From: Manduca sexta
Lineage: Eukaryota > Arthropoda > Insecta > Lepidoptera > Sphingidae
Reading direction: 5' to 3'
Assembly (NCBI RefSeq): GCF_014839805.1
Contig: NC_051123.1
Span: forward strand, 9,778,727-9,842,726
Length of the DNA stretch: 64,000 nt
In this document: piece by piece, positions 55,501-61,985 of the stretch
Position numbering within the stretch: position 1 is the stretch's first letter
How the letters are laid out: each line of letters begins with the position of its first letter
Program-made: the position numbers and the translations under genes
Notes under the pieces: model-generated
Told to the model about the DNA's origin: nothing
The model's input: the letters and a program-made list of their open reading frames with translations, nothing else
Database searches by the model: none

Positions 55501-58446
55501 TACCGACTTACTTGATATGTTTCGTTATATTATGACCAAATTTTAAAAAACATTTTAAATTGTAGCCTATGTGTTATTATGATATATAACCAATATTACT
55601 GTAAAGTTTCATCCAAATCTGTTCAGTAGTTTTTTGTAAAAGAGGAACAAATATACATAAATACATCCTCACAAATATTCGCGTTTATAATATTAGTAGG
55701 ATATGTGGTACAGTGGCTCAAAGCTGTAAGCTTTTTAGATGTAAATTTAAATAACACAATTACATTGATGGTTATCAGTCATGCAAAACAATTGAAAAAA
55801 GCACAGCAACCAAGTTGGAAGTTGGAACAGCCTGATGTTATCAGCTATTTCCTGGTAGGCAACGGCTTGCCCCGGTAGACAACGGCTTGCCCTTATAGGC
55901 AACGGCTTAGCTGTGTCTCTGGCATTGCAAAGTCCATAGGTGGCGGATGCTCTTTACACTCAGGCGGACTGCTTGCTCGTTTGTCTACTAAGGTAATAAA
56001 AAAAGCCAAGCAGGATAGAATCACTTATAGAATGAATTAACATAAAAATAATTGTAGAACTATTACGTCGTATGTAAAAAAAAAAAACCTATAAGATCAA
56101 AATTCAAATCGAAACTTTAAACCAAGTAGCAGCAACTTAATCCACATTTACAGGTGCGAATTGAAAAGTCAATCATTAGACCCACTATTGCACTCCCAAC
56201 GACGTCCTCCAAATTGAATTGGACCAGCGGGAAACGTTCTAGAACCCTCTCAATATTGAAAGGCTTGTGTAGGCTTGTATTACACTCACAGTAGAAATTC
56301 AAGGTATAAAAGGGAACAAGCAATTATTTCAAAGCATATTGTTTTGATAAAATAGCTCTATGTTACTCTGCTCCAAAAAACAATTAATACTTATTATTAT
56401 AATTGAAGACATGTAAAGAGAGAGATACGATATTTTTTTCGAAAATTCTTTCGTTTCAGTTTTGTCTTTCGAGGGAGCGAGAGAAGAGAGAGATCGAATC
56501 CAGTGAAAATCATGTTAAAACACTCACTTGAAGTAATGCCGAGTCGTGAAATCTACCAATTTAAAGCTAAGAAAATCTCAAACAGTGTCAAATATATGGA
56601 AATCTAATATCCGACTAAAACACATACTCGCTGCCACTGGATCAAGAACATTAATAAACAACGCCACAGTTCTTAGGCTTGCAAACGTTTCTATACTATT
56701 CTTTTTCACAGATTTATCTAATCGTTGACTTTTGACATGCCTTATCCTTAGAATTTATCATTGCCATACATTTTTAATTTTCTATCACCATTAACGACTG
56801 CAGAAAGGCATTGGCGAATGCCTCAAAACAACTACAATAGTTAACGATCTCCAATGAATACCTGTATATACCGAGGCCATACATTTTTAATTTTCTATTA
56901 TCTTCGAATATCAAAGGAATGTTGTTCAAGGCCTCAAAACAACTTCAATTAACACCTGCATAAAACTCACCTTCAAAAACCTTGGGCAGCGTATGATCGG
57001 GTTTGTGCCTATTTTTAGCTGCAGGAGATCGAGCGGTATCAGCGCCAGCAGGTCAAGTAGAAACGAACGTGATGTCAAGTAGTGTTTTGCTAGCTTCTTT
57101 GAGTCGTATACCTGAAAAAATATTTTATGATGACATCTTTCCATAATTAGCTAAAGAATTTTGAGTTGTAAGAAGAATTATTTATGAAAGGGTTGAATCG
57201 AGAAGGGAAAGCATGAAGAATATTTCGACAAGTTAGGAATCGTAAATTCAAATTTAGAATATTTATTTTTTATCGGCGCAATTTCAATTTTTGTTAAACT
57301 GACATGAAATTTTCTGAATGTTAAGAATAATAAAGTTTTTAGATCAAGGCTTCATCGTTATTAAACGATGATTTTGCCAATGTCAAATTAGAAAAAAAAC
57401 AACAATGAAAAATATTATGTAAATTCCATGATTTATAATTTAATACCCTTTTAAATAGAGCTTTTATTATTATAATAACATCAAGTCATAAAATTAAATA
57501 TTTTTGATTGAAATTGAATTATTTTTCATAGAATTAGGTAGATACCTATACTCTGAGGTACCATTATCTAAATATAACTGAATTTATGTTGTACACAAAC
57601 TATTGTCGTCTCTTTCACTAGAATATTTAAATCGTGAAAATGTTTTAATTGTAAAAGGATATTTTTAGGCAACTGTTAATGAAGACCGAATATTTAAGGC
57701 AAACCGTAATCGCGGTCTAACCCAAACGTCGGTTTAGGTAACAAATTGGTTCCAAGGGAATTAGGAATAGTTGAAACGCAAAGGAAACCTAAAGGGAAAC
57801 CAACCTCTAACTGGATATGTGTAAGAGATTTATTGCTCAGGCAATAAAAAAAAGCTAAGTAAAAAGAATATTTTAGTATTACTAAATCGTGCTCGCGGTT
57901 TTGCCCCCATGAAGGAGTTTTTGGGGATAAAAGTCCTGCTGTATATTTTCTCGGGACAAAAAGTGGCCTATAACCTTCCCAGGGTCATAAACTATCTCCA
58001 TACCAAATTTCATGAAAATCCGTTCAGTATATTTTAAGAAAATCGATAACATACAGACATTCAGAAATGTGGCCTTCGTTTTATATGTATAGATGATTAT
58101 CAAATTGTCGAAATTTGTAGAATGATTCTCGAACTTAAAACCCAACATGGCAAGACATAATTGTAAGTTAACGCAAACCGTTAGTATATGCGTTTAAAGT
58201 GTGTATCTCCGTATTTCTTACGGGCATCGTAGCTTCCATATTTATACTAATTATGATTTAGTTTTTATTAGTTCGAAAAATGACTTGGGGGTGTTTGAAT
58301 TTTATTCGTATTATGTCCATTTTTGGAGAAATTCTTACCATAAGCCCTTGTTCCAAGTACCCGGTCCTTAGTTGTACGATGAGGTCCAACGCGAAAACTA
58401 CGTCACTGAAGCCATCGAAGGTCACCCAGAAGTAGTGGCACATGAT
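19446..58446 (-). CDS. Cngl: Cyclic nucleotide-gated channel, Cngl type (5' end outside window)
   Basis: Twenty-two phase-consistent exons give 5142 nt. Residues counted from the first codon in the window: S2 region 1-36 ([10 protein letters not shown]), S3-S4 to about 100 ([12 protein letters not shown]), S5 105-128, pore with TTIGDLP at 165-171, S6 and C-linker 178-283, cyclic-nucleotide-binding domain about 284-400 with [12 protein letters not shown] and [15 protein letters not shown]. The Arg-Thr pair that contacts the nucleotide in CNG channels is kept. Then follow about 1,300 Ser/Lys/Pro-rich residues, with a coiled coil at about 1168-1225 suited to subunit assembly. These channels conduct cations in sensory and neural cells on binding cGMP or c[27 protein letters not shown] and the long tail point to the insect Cngl group rather than CngA/CngB. 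The N-terminus and S1 were not found. Introns reach 16.4 kb. Confidence 0.94.
19740..19985 (-). repeat. Lepidoptera-type dispersed repeat
   Basis: CACTAATATTATAAATGC, CTCGGAAACAACTGAACT and CCCCGGGCGAAGCCACATGG are words of the common 'reachable from non-LTR 3' ends' repeats in moths. Class not determined. Confidence 0.5.
20365..20562 (-). CDS. Cngl: Cngl exon w21
   Basis: Acceptor TTTTAAG|GAATCC, donor GAACCT|GTGAGT, 66 codons, Ser/Asp-rich ([18 protein letters not shown]). Confidence 0.86.
20600..20830 (-). mobile_element. Bm1-like SINE beside Cngl exon w21
   Basis: ATGACGAGACGAGCTTGCCG and ACAGTAGAAACACCATTC are reverse Bm1-like words. Its A-tail lies within 40 bases of the exon w21 acceptor. 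Confidence 0.8.
21004..21122 (-). CDS. Cngl: Cngl exon w20
   Basis: Acceptor TTGTCGTAG|CATTAC, donor [32 protein letters not shown] is a charged helix. Confidence 0.86.
21431..21558 (-). CDS. Cngl: Cngl exon w19
   Basis: Acceptor TATTTTAG|ATCATC, donor ATCAGAG|GTAATA. A Ser run, then [20 protein letters not shown], a good basophilic-kinase site (RRRRAS). Confidence 0.87.
21698..21865 (+). repeat. SINE family C fragment
   Basis: AACGGTAAAGGAAAATGTCG and GGCCAGCGTGATGGAC match the 3' half of family C. Confidence 0.65.
21890..22031 (-). CDS. Cngl: Cngl exon w18
   Basis: Acceptor AATTATAG|AACATG, donor [30 protein letters not shown] resembles the FFGSHLG phrase of the previous exon. Confidence 0.87.
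22237..22424 (-). CDS. Cngl: Cngl exon w17
   Basis: Acceptor ATTGTTAG|ACCATT, donor GAAAGGA|GTGAGT, phase 1. It contains [20 protein letters not shown] second donor 15 bases further (AAAG|GTAATT at 22222) would add five codons in frame. Confidence 0.87.
22502..22896 (-). CDS. Cngl: Cngl exon w16
   Basis: Acceptor TTCCAACAG|AGGGGT, donor CTAACGAG|GTATTT, phase 2. It is acidic first ([19 protein letters not shown]), then basic ([15 protein letters not shown]). Confidence 0.9.
22970..23198 (-). CDS. Cngl: Cngl exon w15 (coiled coil)
   Basis: Acceptor CATTGCAG|GTTTAA, donor [31 protein letters not shown] and QELE form a clear coiled coil like the C-terminal leucine zipper used by CNG subunits to assemble; a Ser/Gly-rich linker follows. 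Confidence 0.9.
23294..23393 (-). CDS. Cngl: Cngl exon w14 (coiled coil start)
   Basis: Acceptor TATTTTAG|GATCTT, donor [32 protein letters not shown] begins a helical heptad-like stretch. Confidence 0.9.
23467..25351 (-). CDS. Cngl: Cngl exon w13 (large tail exon)
   Basis: Acceptor TTTTCCAG|GATCGT, donor TTACGAG|GTATTT, 628 codons. The protein is Ser/Thr/Pro/Lys-rich and probably disordered. It contains two more GLP motifs ([18 protein letters not shown] near 25200 and [17 protein letters not shown] near 24210) and basic Ser-rich stretches ([18 protein letters not shown]). Plus-strand ORFs over it are shadows. Confidence 0.92.
25446..25553 (-). CDS. Cngl: Cngl exon w12 (first GLP motif)
   Basis: Acceptor TTATTTCAG|GATAAC, donor AAACAG|GTAACT, 36 codons. 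[19 protein letters not shown] is the first copy of a repeated amphipathic-helix motif. Confidence 0.9.
25771..25938 (-). CDS. Cngl: Cngl exon w11
   Basis: Acceptor CCTTTGCAG|GGTATC, donor CATGAT|GTAAGA, 56 codons. It is Arg/Ser-rich ([14 protein letters not shown]) and ends in a His-rich stretch (QHHGHHD). Confidence 0.9.
26260..26339 (-). CDS. Cngl: Cngl exon w10
   Basis: Acceptor AATTCCAG|GTGAAA, donor GTAAAG|GTAATT, 26 full codons ([19 protein letters not shown]). This is the start of the C-terminal tail. Confidence 0.88.
26450..26530 (+). repeat. SINE family C tail
   Basis: GCTAGTGTGGTGGACTAAGG and GTCCGCAGCAGTGGGAC match family C. Confidence 0.6.
26641..26807 (-). CDS. Cngl: Cngl exon w9 (CNBD end)
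   Basis: Acceptor TTCTTCAG|GCGAAC, donor GCTAAAG|GTTAGC, phase 1. [17 protein letters not shown] carries the nucleotide-contacting Arg-Thr; the C-helix follows ([19 protein letters not shown]). Confidence 0.95.
27164..27302 (-). CDS. Cngl: Cngl exon w8 (CNBD core)
   Basis: Acceptor TCTCACAG|GTGAAG, donor AATAA|GTATGA, phase 2. [15 protein letters not shown] and [14 protein letters not shown] form the beta roll and phosphate-binding cassette. Confidence 0.95.
27400..27545. mobile_element. MITE with about 45-bp inverted ends
   Basis: Left CCCCAGACTTCATTTATTTT and right AAAATAAATAAGGTCTGGGG are inverse matches with a few differences. It lies in a Cngl intron. Confidence 0.65.
27564..27720 (+). 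mobile_element. MITE family G, degenerate copy
   Basis: It starts TGGCGACGGATGAAC, contains GCATAAATGTGGTCTGCAAA and ends CCCCTTCGCTA. See the better copy at 42252-42412. Confidence 0.55.
27990..28133 (+). repeat. SINE family A, 3' part
   Basis: AGTATCAGCCCGGAGTCTGG and GGATAGTGGGTGCACC match family A without the tRNA head. Confidence 0.7.
28336..28435 (-). CDS. Cngl: Cngl exon w7 (C-linker to CNBD)
   Basis: Acceptor TTCGTAG|GTCACA, donor AGAAAAG|GTAAGA, phase 1. [19 protein letters not shown] leads into the CNBD start [11 protein letters not shown]. Confidence 0.95.
28776..28937 (-). CDS. Cngl: Cngl exon w6 (C-linker)
   Basis: Fifty-four codons between TCCTCCAG|GTGCCA and [27 protein letters not shown] and [16 protein letters not shown] are C-linker residues. 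Confidence 0.95.
29000..29268 (+). repeat. Degenerate 21-bp minisatellite
   Basis: Units begin GATTCTAGG or GATTCTCGG and continue with a GGxCCA-like half, spaced 21 bases at the start (29006 onward) and again near 29190-29255; the middle is more diverged. It lies in the Cngl intron between w5 and w6. Confidence 0.65.
29303..29456 (-). CDS. Cngl: Cngl exon w5 (S6, C-linker start)
   Basis: Acceptor TTTTCCAG|ATACAT, donor [31 protein letters not shown] is the S6 gate and start of the C-linker. It follows a 16.4-kb intron. Confidence 0.95.
31921..32160 (-). mobile_element. Repeat family D copy
   Basis: CTCCTGATGGTAAATTTAGT, GACTGGCGAGGGATGATTAT and CACAGGTTAATCTCGGAACG are reverse family D. 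ORFs on both strands here are repeat sequence. Confidence 0.7.
33515..33850. repeat. Lepidoptera-type dispersed repeat
   Basis: AAAGTCGCTTTCTCTGTCCC, AATAGATAGAGTGATTCAAG and the twice-repeated CCCGTGCGAAGCC words are characteristic of repeats common in insect genomes. Class unknown. Confidence 0.5.
34555..34655 (+). repeat. Repeat family D fragment
   Basis: TCATCTCTCGTCAGTCGACA and TACCATCAGGTGCAGTGGGG match family D. Confidence 0.65.
34952..35063 (-). mobile_element. Internally deleted Bm1-like SINE
   Basis: GACGAGCTTGCCGTTCGTCT is joined directly to GCACAAATAGACATTGTGGT, so the body between them is missing. Confidence 0.7.
35128..35330. mobile_element. One arm of the palindromic TTAA MITE
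   Basis: It begins TTTAAGGCGATACCTCAAGG and is nearly identical to 13336-13535 including the centre, then stops. It is either a truncated palindrome or a non-palindromic parent form. Confidence 0.8.
35660..35942 (+). repeat. Dispersed repeat, 'CTAGTTGACCCGACAG' type
   Basis: It begins ACTAGTTGACCCGACAGAGG and contains TCGGTCCAGCCGTTCACGCG, both words of a repeat common in insect genomes; element class not determined. Confidence 0.55.
35945..36205 (+). repeat. Repeat family E copy
   Basis: GACACTGTGAGATCTACGTA, CGACCAACACCTCAATCC and TTCGAAACGTCAAGAGAAAA follow the family E order. Confidence 0.6.
36539..36616. repeat. Perfect 37-bp hairpin with 4-base loop
   Basis: 36539-36575 and 36580-36616 are exact reverse complements separated by AAGG. 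It lies in the 16.4-kb Cngl intron. Confidence 0.9.
37017..37225 (+). repeat. Lepidoptera-type dispersed repeat
   Basis: It starts CTAGCTTTCTTCGCGGCTCC and ends near GTTTATCACGTTCAGACAGA; related copies are at 39500-39715, 48295-48475, 55445-55705, 57886-58095 and 61840-61985. Confidence 0.6.
38598..38655. repeat. AT-rich simple palindrome
   Basis: TTAATTATTATTAATAATAA and its inverse form an (ATT)n/(AAT)n fold-back. Confidence 0.6.
39230..39425 (-). mobile_element. SINE family A copy
   Basis: AATTTGCCCGACCCGGGATT (B-box side) and CCATGGCACCCGTTTTTTGT match family A in reverse. Confidence 0.75.
39500..39715 (+). repeat. Lepidoptera-type dispersed repeat
   Basis: ACTAGCTTTTGCTCGTGGCT, CCGAGACAAAAAGCCTATAG and ATCTGTTCAGTAGATTTTGA are shared with 57886-58095. 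Confidence 0.6.
39893..40165 (+). mobile_element. SINE family C copy
   Basis: It has the tRNA-like head (GCGGCCATAGCCTAGTTGAG, GCAGGTTCAAATCTCAAGGA) and the GTGGTGGACTAAGGC tail. Confidence 0.8.
40640..40731 (+). mobile_element. 3' tail of an RTE-like LINE
   Basis: GCGAGAGAGGCCTATACCCA, GCAGTGGGACTCT and a (GATGAT)n tail are the 3' end of a LINE like the one at 8525-8862 (there in reverse). Confidence 0.65.
40885..41103 (+). mobile_element. Repeat family D copy
   Basis: CCGAGATCAGCCTGTGTATA and ACTTACCATCAGGTGCAGTG, ending ACACGTATAAAAAAA. Confidence 0.75.
41314..41571 (-). mobile_element. SINE family A, full-length
   Basis: This copy has intact A- and B-box regions (minus: GTTGTACTGCATGCGCGG, GGGTTCGAATCCCAGG) and the complete body to ATGTGTTGTGTGTGC. 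Confidence 0.88.
41630..41746 (+). mobile_element. MITE family G, truncated
   Basis: AATGCGGTCTGGAAATCGTT, GGGAAGCCAACAGCAATCAG and CCTTTGTCACTG match the right part of family G. Confidence 0.55.
41799..41915. mobile_element. 117-bp MITE with 30-bp inverted ends
   Basis: AAGCATCGGAATGTTTGCCG and CGGCAAACATTCCGATGCTT are inverse; across 30 bases only one position differs. Confidence 0.8.
42252..42412 (-). mobile_element. MITE family G, complete
   Basis: The ends are TGGCGAACGG and CCTTTCGCCA, with GAACGATTTGCAAACCGCAT in the middle. Related copies: 27564-27720, 41630-41746 and 59048-59415. Confidence 0.65.
43005..43337 (+). mobile_element. SINE family C, full-length
   Basis: The tRNA-like head (GGCGATAGCCTAGTTGGGTC, GTCCGCAGGTTCAAATCCCA) is followed by CACATCTAAAAAGTTCTC, GGCCAGCGTGGTGGACTAAG and an (ATT)n tail. 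It is the reference copy for family C here. Confidence 0.88.
45812..45942 (-). CDS. Cngl: Cngl exon w4 (pore)
   Basis: Acceptor CTTTCCAG|GGAGAC, donor GCTGA|GTGAGT, phase 2. [19 protein letters not shown] is the pore helix and selectivity filter. The acidic filter residue is Asp where vertebrate CNGA channels have Glu. Confidence 0.95.
46020..46097 (+). mobile_element. 3' tail of an RTE-like LINE
   Basis: GAGGCCTGTGTTCAGCAGTG and GGCTGAGATGATGATGATAC. Confidence 0.65.
46098..46262 (+). repeat. Dispersed repeat with CTTGCCTGATGGTAAG
   Basis: TCTTGCCTGATGGTAAGTGA, GTGGAGCACGCTTCCTTAGA and TCGGGAAATACAGACTTTGT are words of a moth repeat family; one copy only in this window. Confidence 0.45.
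46263..46345 (+). repeat. SINE family C tail
   Basis: GGTGGACAAGACCTAATCC and CCCAGCAGTGGGACAGTATA. Confidence 0.6.
46728..46835 (+). repeat. SINE family C tail
   Basis: AGTGTGGTGGACTAAGGCCT through TATAATACAGGGCTGATT. Confidence 0.65.
47050..47165 (-). repeat. Repeat family D fragment
   Basis: TTTAACGGGCACTGCAGTGA and GACGAGAGGTGATGATTAGT are reverse family D. Confidence 0.6.
47318..47645 (-). mobile_element. SINE family C, full-length
   Basis: It runs from (TAT)n and ATCAGCCCTGTATTATATAC to GGCTATCGCCGC in reverse orientation, near-identical to 43005-43337. Confidence 0.88.
48295..48475 (+). repeat. Lepidoptera-type dispersed repeat
   Basis: CCGGGATAAAAGTCCCGGTT, GGGATAAAAAGTAGCCTATA and GAGATTAACGCGTTCAAACA. 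Confidence 0.6.
50372..50530 (-). repeat. SINE family A fragment
   Basis: GGGATAGGCAGAAGTGTAAC and GGGCGAGCCTATATCAATAT are reverse family A. Confidence 0.6.
50643..50700. repeat. (ATGT)n microsatellite
   Basis: Imperfect GTAT/GTTT tetranucleotides ending TGTATGTATGTGGG. Confidence 0.75.
50885..50917. repeat. (AAAT)n microsatellite
   Basis: AATAAATAAATAAAAATAAA and following units. Confidence 0.7.
51415..51530 (-). repeat. SINE family A fragment
   Basis: TCCGGAAGGAATAGGCAGAG and CACTTTTCGTCC; degraded. Confidence 0.45.
51712..51960 (+). repeat. Repeat family E, best copy
   Basis: GACACTGTGACCTAATTCTA, GTAGATCGGACCACCAACAG, the CGAAGGCTGCAAAGTCTTCG hairpin (51848-51867) and AATGTCTAACATTAGCG in order. 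Confidence 0.65.
52560..52690 (-). repeat. SINE family C fragment
   Basis: GCATTATATATTGACCCACT and CACCACGCTGGGCTAATGCG, degraded. Confidence 0.5.
52952..53104 (-). CDS. Cngl: Cngl exon w3 (S4 end, S5)
   Basis: Acceptor ATTCCAG|GTGTAC, donor TTCCAG|GTTTGT, 51 codons. [15 protein letters not shown] and [17 protein letters not shown] are typical CNG S5 residues. Confidence 0.94.
54460..54545 (-). repeat. SINE family C fragment
   Basis: TGATGGGCACGGATCTTGTC and GTACCACCACGCTGG. Confidence 0.5.
54736..55025 (-). mobile_element. Full-length Bm1-like SINE
   Basis: GACAAGACGAGCTTCCCGTT at the tail side and GCGGTGGTACCTACCCAGGC at the 5' side, matching 11524-11832 in reverse. Confidence 0.85.
55445..55705 (+). 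repeat. Lepidoptera-type dispersed repeat
   Basis: GACTTCGCTCGCATGAAGGA, TCCAAATCTGTTCAGTAGTT and ATAATATTAGTAGGAT. Confidence 0.6.
55852..55915 (+). repeat. Three tandem copies of a 20-21 bp unit
   Basis: The unit GGTAGGCAACGGCTTGCCCC is repeated three times with small changes (GGTAGACAACGGCTTGCCCT, ATAGGCAACGGCTTAGC). Confidence 0.8.
56761..56965 (+). repeat. Direct duplication of about 112 bp next to Cngl exon w2
   Basis: GCCATACATTTTTAATTTTC occurs at 56763 and 56876, and GCCTCAAAACAACT near 56819 and 56930. The second unit ends at the exon w2 donor. Confidence 0.7.
56971..57111 (-). CDS. Cngl: Cngl exon w2 (S3-S4)
   Basis: Acceptor TTTTTTCAG|GTATAC, donor TTGAAG|GTGAGT, 47 codons. [19 protein letters not shown] is S3, and the first S4 residues (IIRCPRFLK) end the exon. 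Confidence 0.94.
57886..58095 (+). repeat. Lepidoptera-type dispersed repeat
   Basis: GGGGATAAAAGTCCTGCTGT, GGGACAAAAAGTGGCCTATA and AAAATCCGTTCAGTATATTT. Confidence 0.65.
58339..58446 (-). CDS. Cngl: Cngl exon w1 (S2 region)
   Basis: Acceptor TTCCACAG|ATCATG, donor CTTATG|GTAAGA, 36 codons. [19 protein letters not shown] is the conserved S2 end of CNG channels. At least one earlier exon must exist because the phase-0 start follows a splice acceptor. Confidence 0.93.
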
Positions 58447-58477
58447 CTGTGGAATAAATTATATAGTTATATTAACT

Positions 58478-58680
58478 CTGTCAAAAATGTGTTCCGGTAA
58501 GGACATTATAGCCAGTGTAATTACTAGACATAATAAGACTTAATACCTTATGTCTCAAGATGGCGAGCGCAGTGGAATTCTAAACAATACTTTATAATTC
58601 AAGGTGTTGGATGCTGTTTCTGCCGTTTATGGGCGGTCGTATCGCTTACCATCAGGCGATCGGCATTCAAAGCAAGAAAT
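58478..58680 (+). mobile_element. Bm1-like SINE
   Basis: GTGTTCCGGTAAGGACATTA, CTTATGTCTCAAGATGGCGA and TTTATGGGCGGTCGTATCGC, immediately right of Cngl exon w1. Confidence 0.8.
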
Positions 58681-59047
58681 ATAAAATGTAGTTTACATAA
58701 TGTTTATGAATGATTCAAATATTTTCCCATTTTCATTACTTTTACCCACCAACTTGGCGGCCCTTATATCACAATAATGTTAATTTTCTGAGAATGATGT
58801 CCACCTAAATTAAATTGATTAAAATCTGACTATGCTATAAATTATAAATATAATGTCGGATTTTCATGTTATTCAATTCGTATTATACATGTAAATATCT
58901 ACGCAGACATATTTTCATCAGAGACAGGAAATAATATTTGTTGGACTCCTCGGGAATATTCGTCGATTAGAGGTGTAGATAGGGCCGCGAGAAATGGAGG
59001 ATATTTTTAAAAGTAATGAAAAACGATATGGGTTCGAAGATATATTG

Positions 59048-59415
59048 CATGGCGAAAGGTGAAATTTTCCGAAAGGAAATCCGACACAACATATAGGTAC
59101 TTATATGCATAAATGCGGTCTGCAAATCGTTCTAATGATAATTAGAATCTACGCAAATATTACCCAAAGGGAAGTGTTGAATGGGTACATTTATTTATAT
59201 TTGTTTAGGGTAACATTTGTTAATATGTAATTTAATTTGTTTTTGTGGCAACATGCCTCCTCTTCCTTCTTCCTGTCACGGGCTGCCGGCGAGCAGCTAC
59301 AATAATGTAGTTCATTAAGTTTAAATAAGATATCATATTAAATAATAGTGATCCGTCATAGTGGTTTTATTAACAGGAAGTCAACAGGAATCGACATGGA
59401 CCCTTCGCCACTGAT
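59048..59415 (+). mobile_element. MITE family G with a nested insertion
   Basis: The left part ATGGCGAAAGGTGAAATTTT to TAGAATCTACGC (59048-59155) and the right part AGGAAGTCAACAGGAATCGA to CCTTCGCCACTG (59375-59413) are separated by about 200 bases of unrelated sequence. Confidence 0.55.
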
Positions 59416-60049
59416 ATAGAGAAATTTTGAGAGTTAATGGTTTTCCTGACGAATGTGCAAGGCCAAAGTGAAAGCAACTTAGTTGGACGACAGACTACGT
59501 CCCACCATAACGTGAATCATAAAAAATTAGAGCGTAATTTTATAAAATTGTTTCTTAATTTCCAACATTATCTATTACTACTTCCTTTAATAATCTAATA
59601 TCTATATTTGTAACATCACATTATGGGAGTTGTTCGACTGATTTCTTTCGCGGTATGTTTAGTGCTCCAAAAGAGTGTGATTTGTATCAGGACAATTATT
59701 GTTTTCTAACTATAATATATCAAATATTGATAATAGCCTCTTCATTAATAGTAAGTGAAAATTTACCTCTTAGTGGTACAGCATTGAAACAACCAATTAG
59801 GAAGATAGAGAAATAAAGCGTAAAATTTTTTTCACCCTAAATTATATTGAGTAAAGTAGTCAATGACAATGTCTCAAATATACAATAGCATTTGCAGACA
59901 AACTAATACACTGATTTTTCTCATATTTAGTACTTGTATCTAAAGAGAAAGATAAGTTATTTAATGTTGTATGCGAGTTTAGGATACTTATGGTCCTTTT
60001 GGAGGATTCCGTACTCCAAAAAATAATACAAATTTGTACATACATAAAC

Positions 60050-60185
60050 ATTCACGCATTTTATTACCGAAATGGTACATTAACAAAGGAGTAGGACATT
60101 AGTATACCTACTTTTCGCCAGTTTATTTCGTGCCATGCTGAAAATGGCGAGAACCGTCTCACATTGGCATTACAAGGGTTATAAT
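60050..60185 (-). repeat. SINE family A fragment
   Basis: CACGCATTTTATTACCGAAA and CCTACTTTTCGCCAG. Confidence 0.45.
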
Positions 60186-60844
60186 TATTAAATAAAACTT
60201 ATATACATTAATTGCCTGCCCTAGAAATCGAATATCACAATTCAGAACTCTACTACGCTTCCAATCAATCCGTCTAGACTAAATAATTCTTCATTGGTAT
60301 ATTATTATTTTTTATATCCCTCCATATCTTTCTTTAGCGTTAACATTTTACTAGAATAATAGAATTTCCTGTCAATAACCTAAGACTTTCAATTTTTCAT
60401 CTGATCGTTCAAACTGGAGTACAATAAAGTGCCATTTGCAATACAGACGTCTTCAGACTCCGGAGATGTTTATTCAACAAGCGTATTGCAGTCTCGGCAC
60501 ATTCCGATCCATTCACACCCTTTCTTTCATTTCCCAAGGCGCCTGGTCTAAGTAAATAAACGAAACTAAGATTGATCTTTGGGTTCACGTGCTCTTACGG
60601 TTTTGTTGAACTCACTTTAGCAAATTACTTTTGTTAGATTACAATTATAGAATATGTATGCTTGTCCTTATATTTTCTAGTTTTTTTTTTTTGGTAAATG
60701 TTATCATAATAATTTAAAGTACTTTCATTTGATCAATGGCGGTTTGAAGTTAAACATAAGTGGAGATACAGCCATTGTCTCTTAAGAATAGAGAGCGTGG
60801 CTTCACTGCACCTGTGAATCCACTTGAATGTGAAGTCTGTCAAC

Positions 60845-60987
60845 TCGCACTCGGCCAGCGTGGTGGACTGAAGCCTAATACCTTTCAGTAGTAGGCCAGC
60901 GTGGTGGACTAAAACCTAATCCCTCTCAGTAGTAGAGGAAGCCCGTACCTATCAATGGGACAGTATATAATACAGGGCTAATATTAT
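60845..60987 (+). repeat. Two SINE family C tails in tandem
   Basis: GGCCAGCGTGGTGGACTGAA is followed 45 bases later by GGCCAGCGTGGTGGACTAAA; only the second continues to ATACAGGGCTAATATTATT. Confidence 0.75.
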
Positions 60988-61839
60988 TATAATTATGTGA
61001 ATACAAAGTTTTGAGCTATGAGTATTCGAGGTAGGTACACATCAATAAATAAATGGTACAATTTACGTAAACTTGAAACCGAATAGTAAAGTTGGAAGTA
61101 ATTACAGCGGTAATAAAGATTTTATTTTATTATTCATGACTTTGTCGATACTTCGGAACTTTTGCCGACCTAACTACACCCTCGTGAATAGCTATTAACT
61201 GGACTTGGAACGTTGAAGTACTAAGGGTCAGCTGAGGGGGTCAATTAAACTTAGAACTTTTGTATGCATTAATTGGTGCTGTCTTAATTGGTAATTAAGG
61301 CTTTAGTCTTGTACGGGACCGTATTGAAATTGCGTTACTAAATGAAACCGACTGATTATCTTCTTAAAATAACACTTTACAATAAGCTACTCGAAATGTA
61401 GATTTAAAATAGAAAAATGTTAGTTTTGAATAAAATAAATATCAATAAAAAGTAATTTCAATTTTACGCATCCTTATGCCACTGCTACGCTAAAGACCGA
61501 GAATTTCTCGCATCAGAAACATCACACTTTTAGTCAGAAATACATTTACAAACATGCCATTTTCGTACTAAACTACAAAATGAAAAATAATCAATAAAAA
61601 ATTAAAGTTTTGGTAAAAATATTCGTTATTCATGGACAATTTTAGCAGAAGTAAAATTACCTTGTATAAAGTAAATGTAAAAAAAAATAGCAGGTAATAT
61701 AAAATAATATAAATCCACTAAGACTCTTCTAGAAGGTCATAAATTATAGAATTTGTGTAAAATCCCAAATAAAATATATTTTTTCATAGTGGTAGTGTCC
61801 AGCAGTTGTCGAATTTAATTCATATCTATACATATTTTA

Positions 61840-61985
61840 ATATTCTGCTCACTTTTATGCAAAAAATATTCCGGATTAAAAAGTAGCCTTTAGCACTAAG
61901 GAGTAATGTAGCTTCCTATGAGTAAACAAAATCAGTCTAGTAGTTCCTGAGATTAGCGCGTTCAAACTTTTCAGTTTAAGATATT
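61840..61985 (+). repeat. Lepidoptera-type dispersed repeat
   Basis: GGATTAAAAAGTAGCCTTTA and GAGATTAGCGCGTTCAAACT. Confidence 0.55.
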
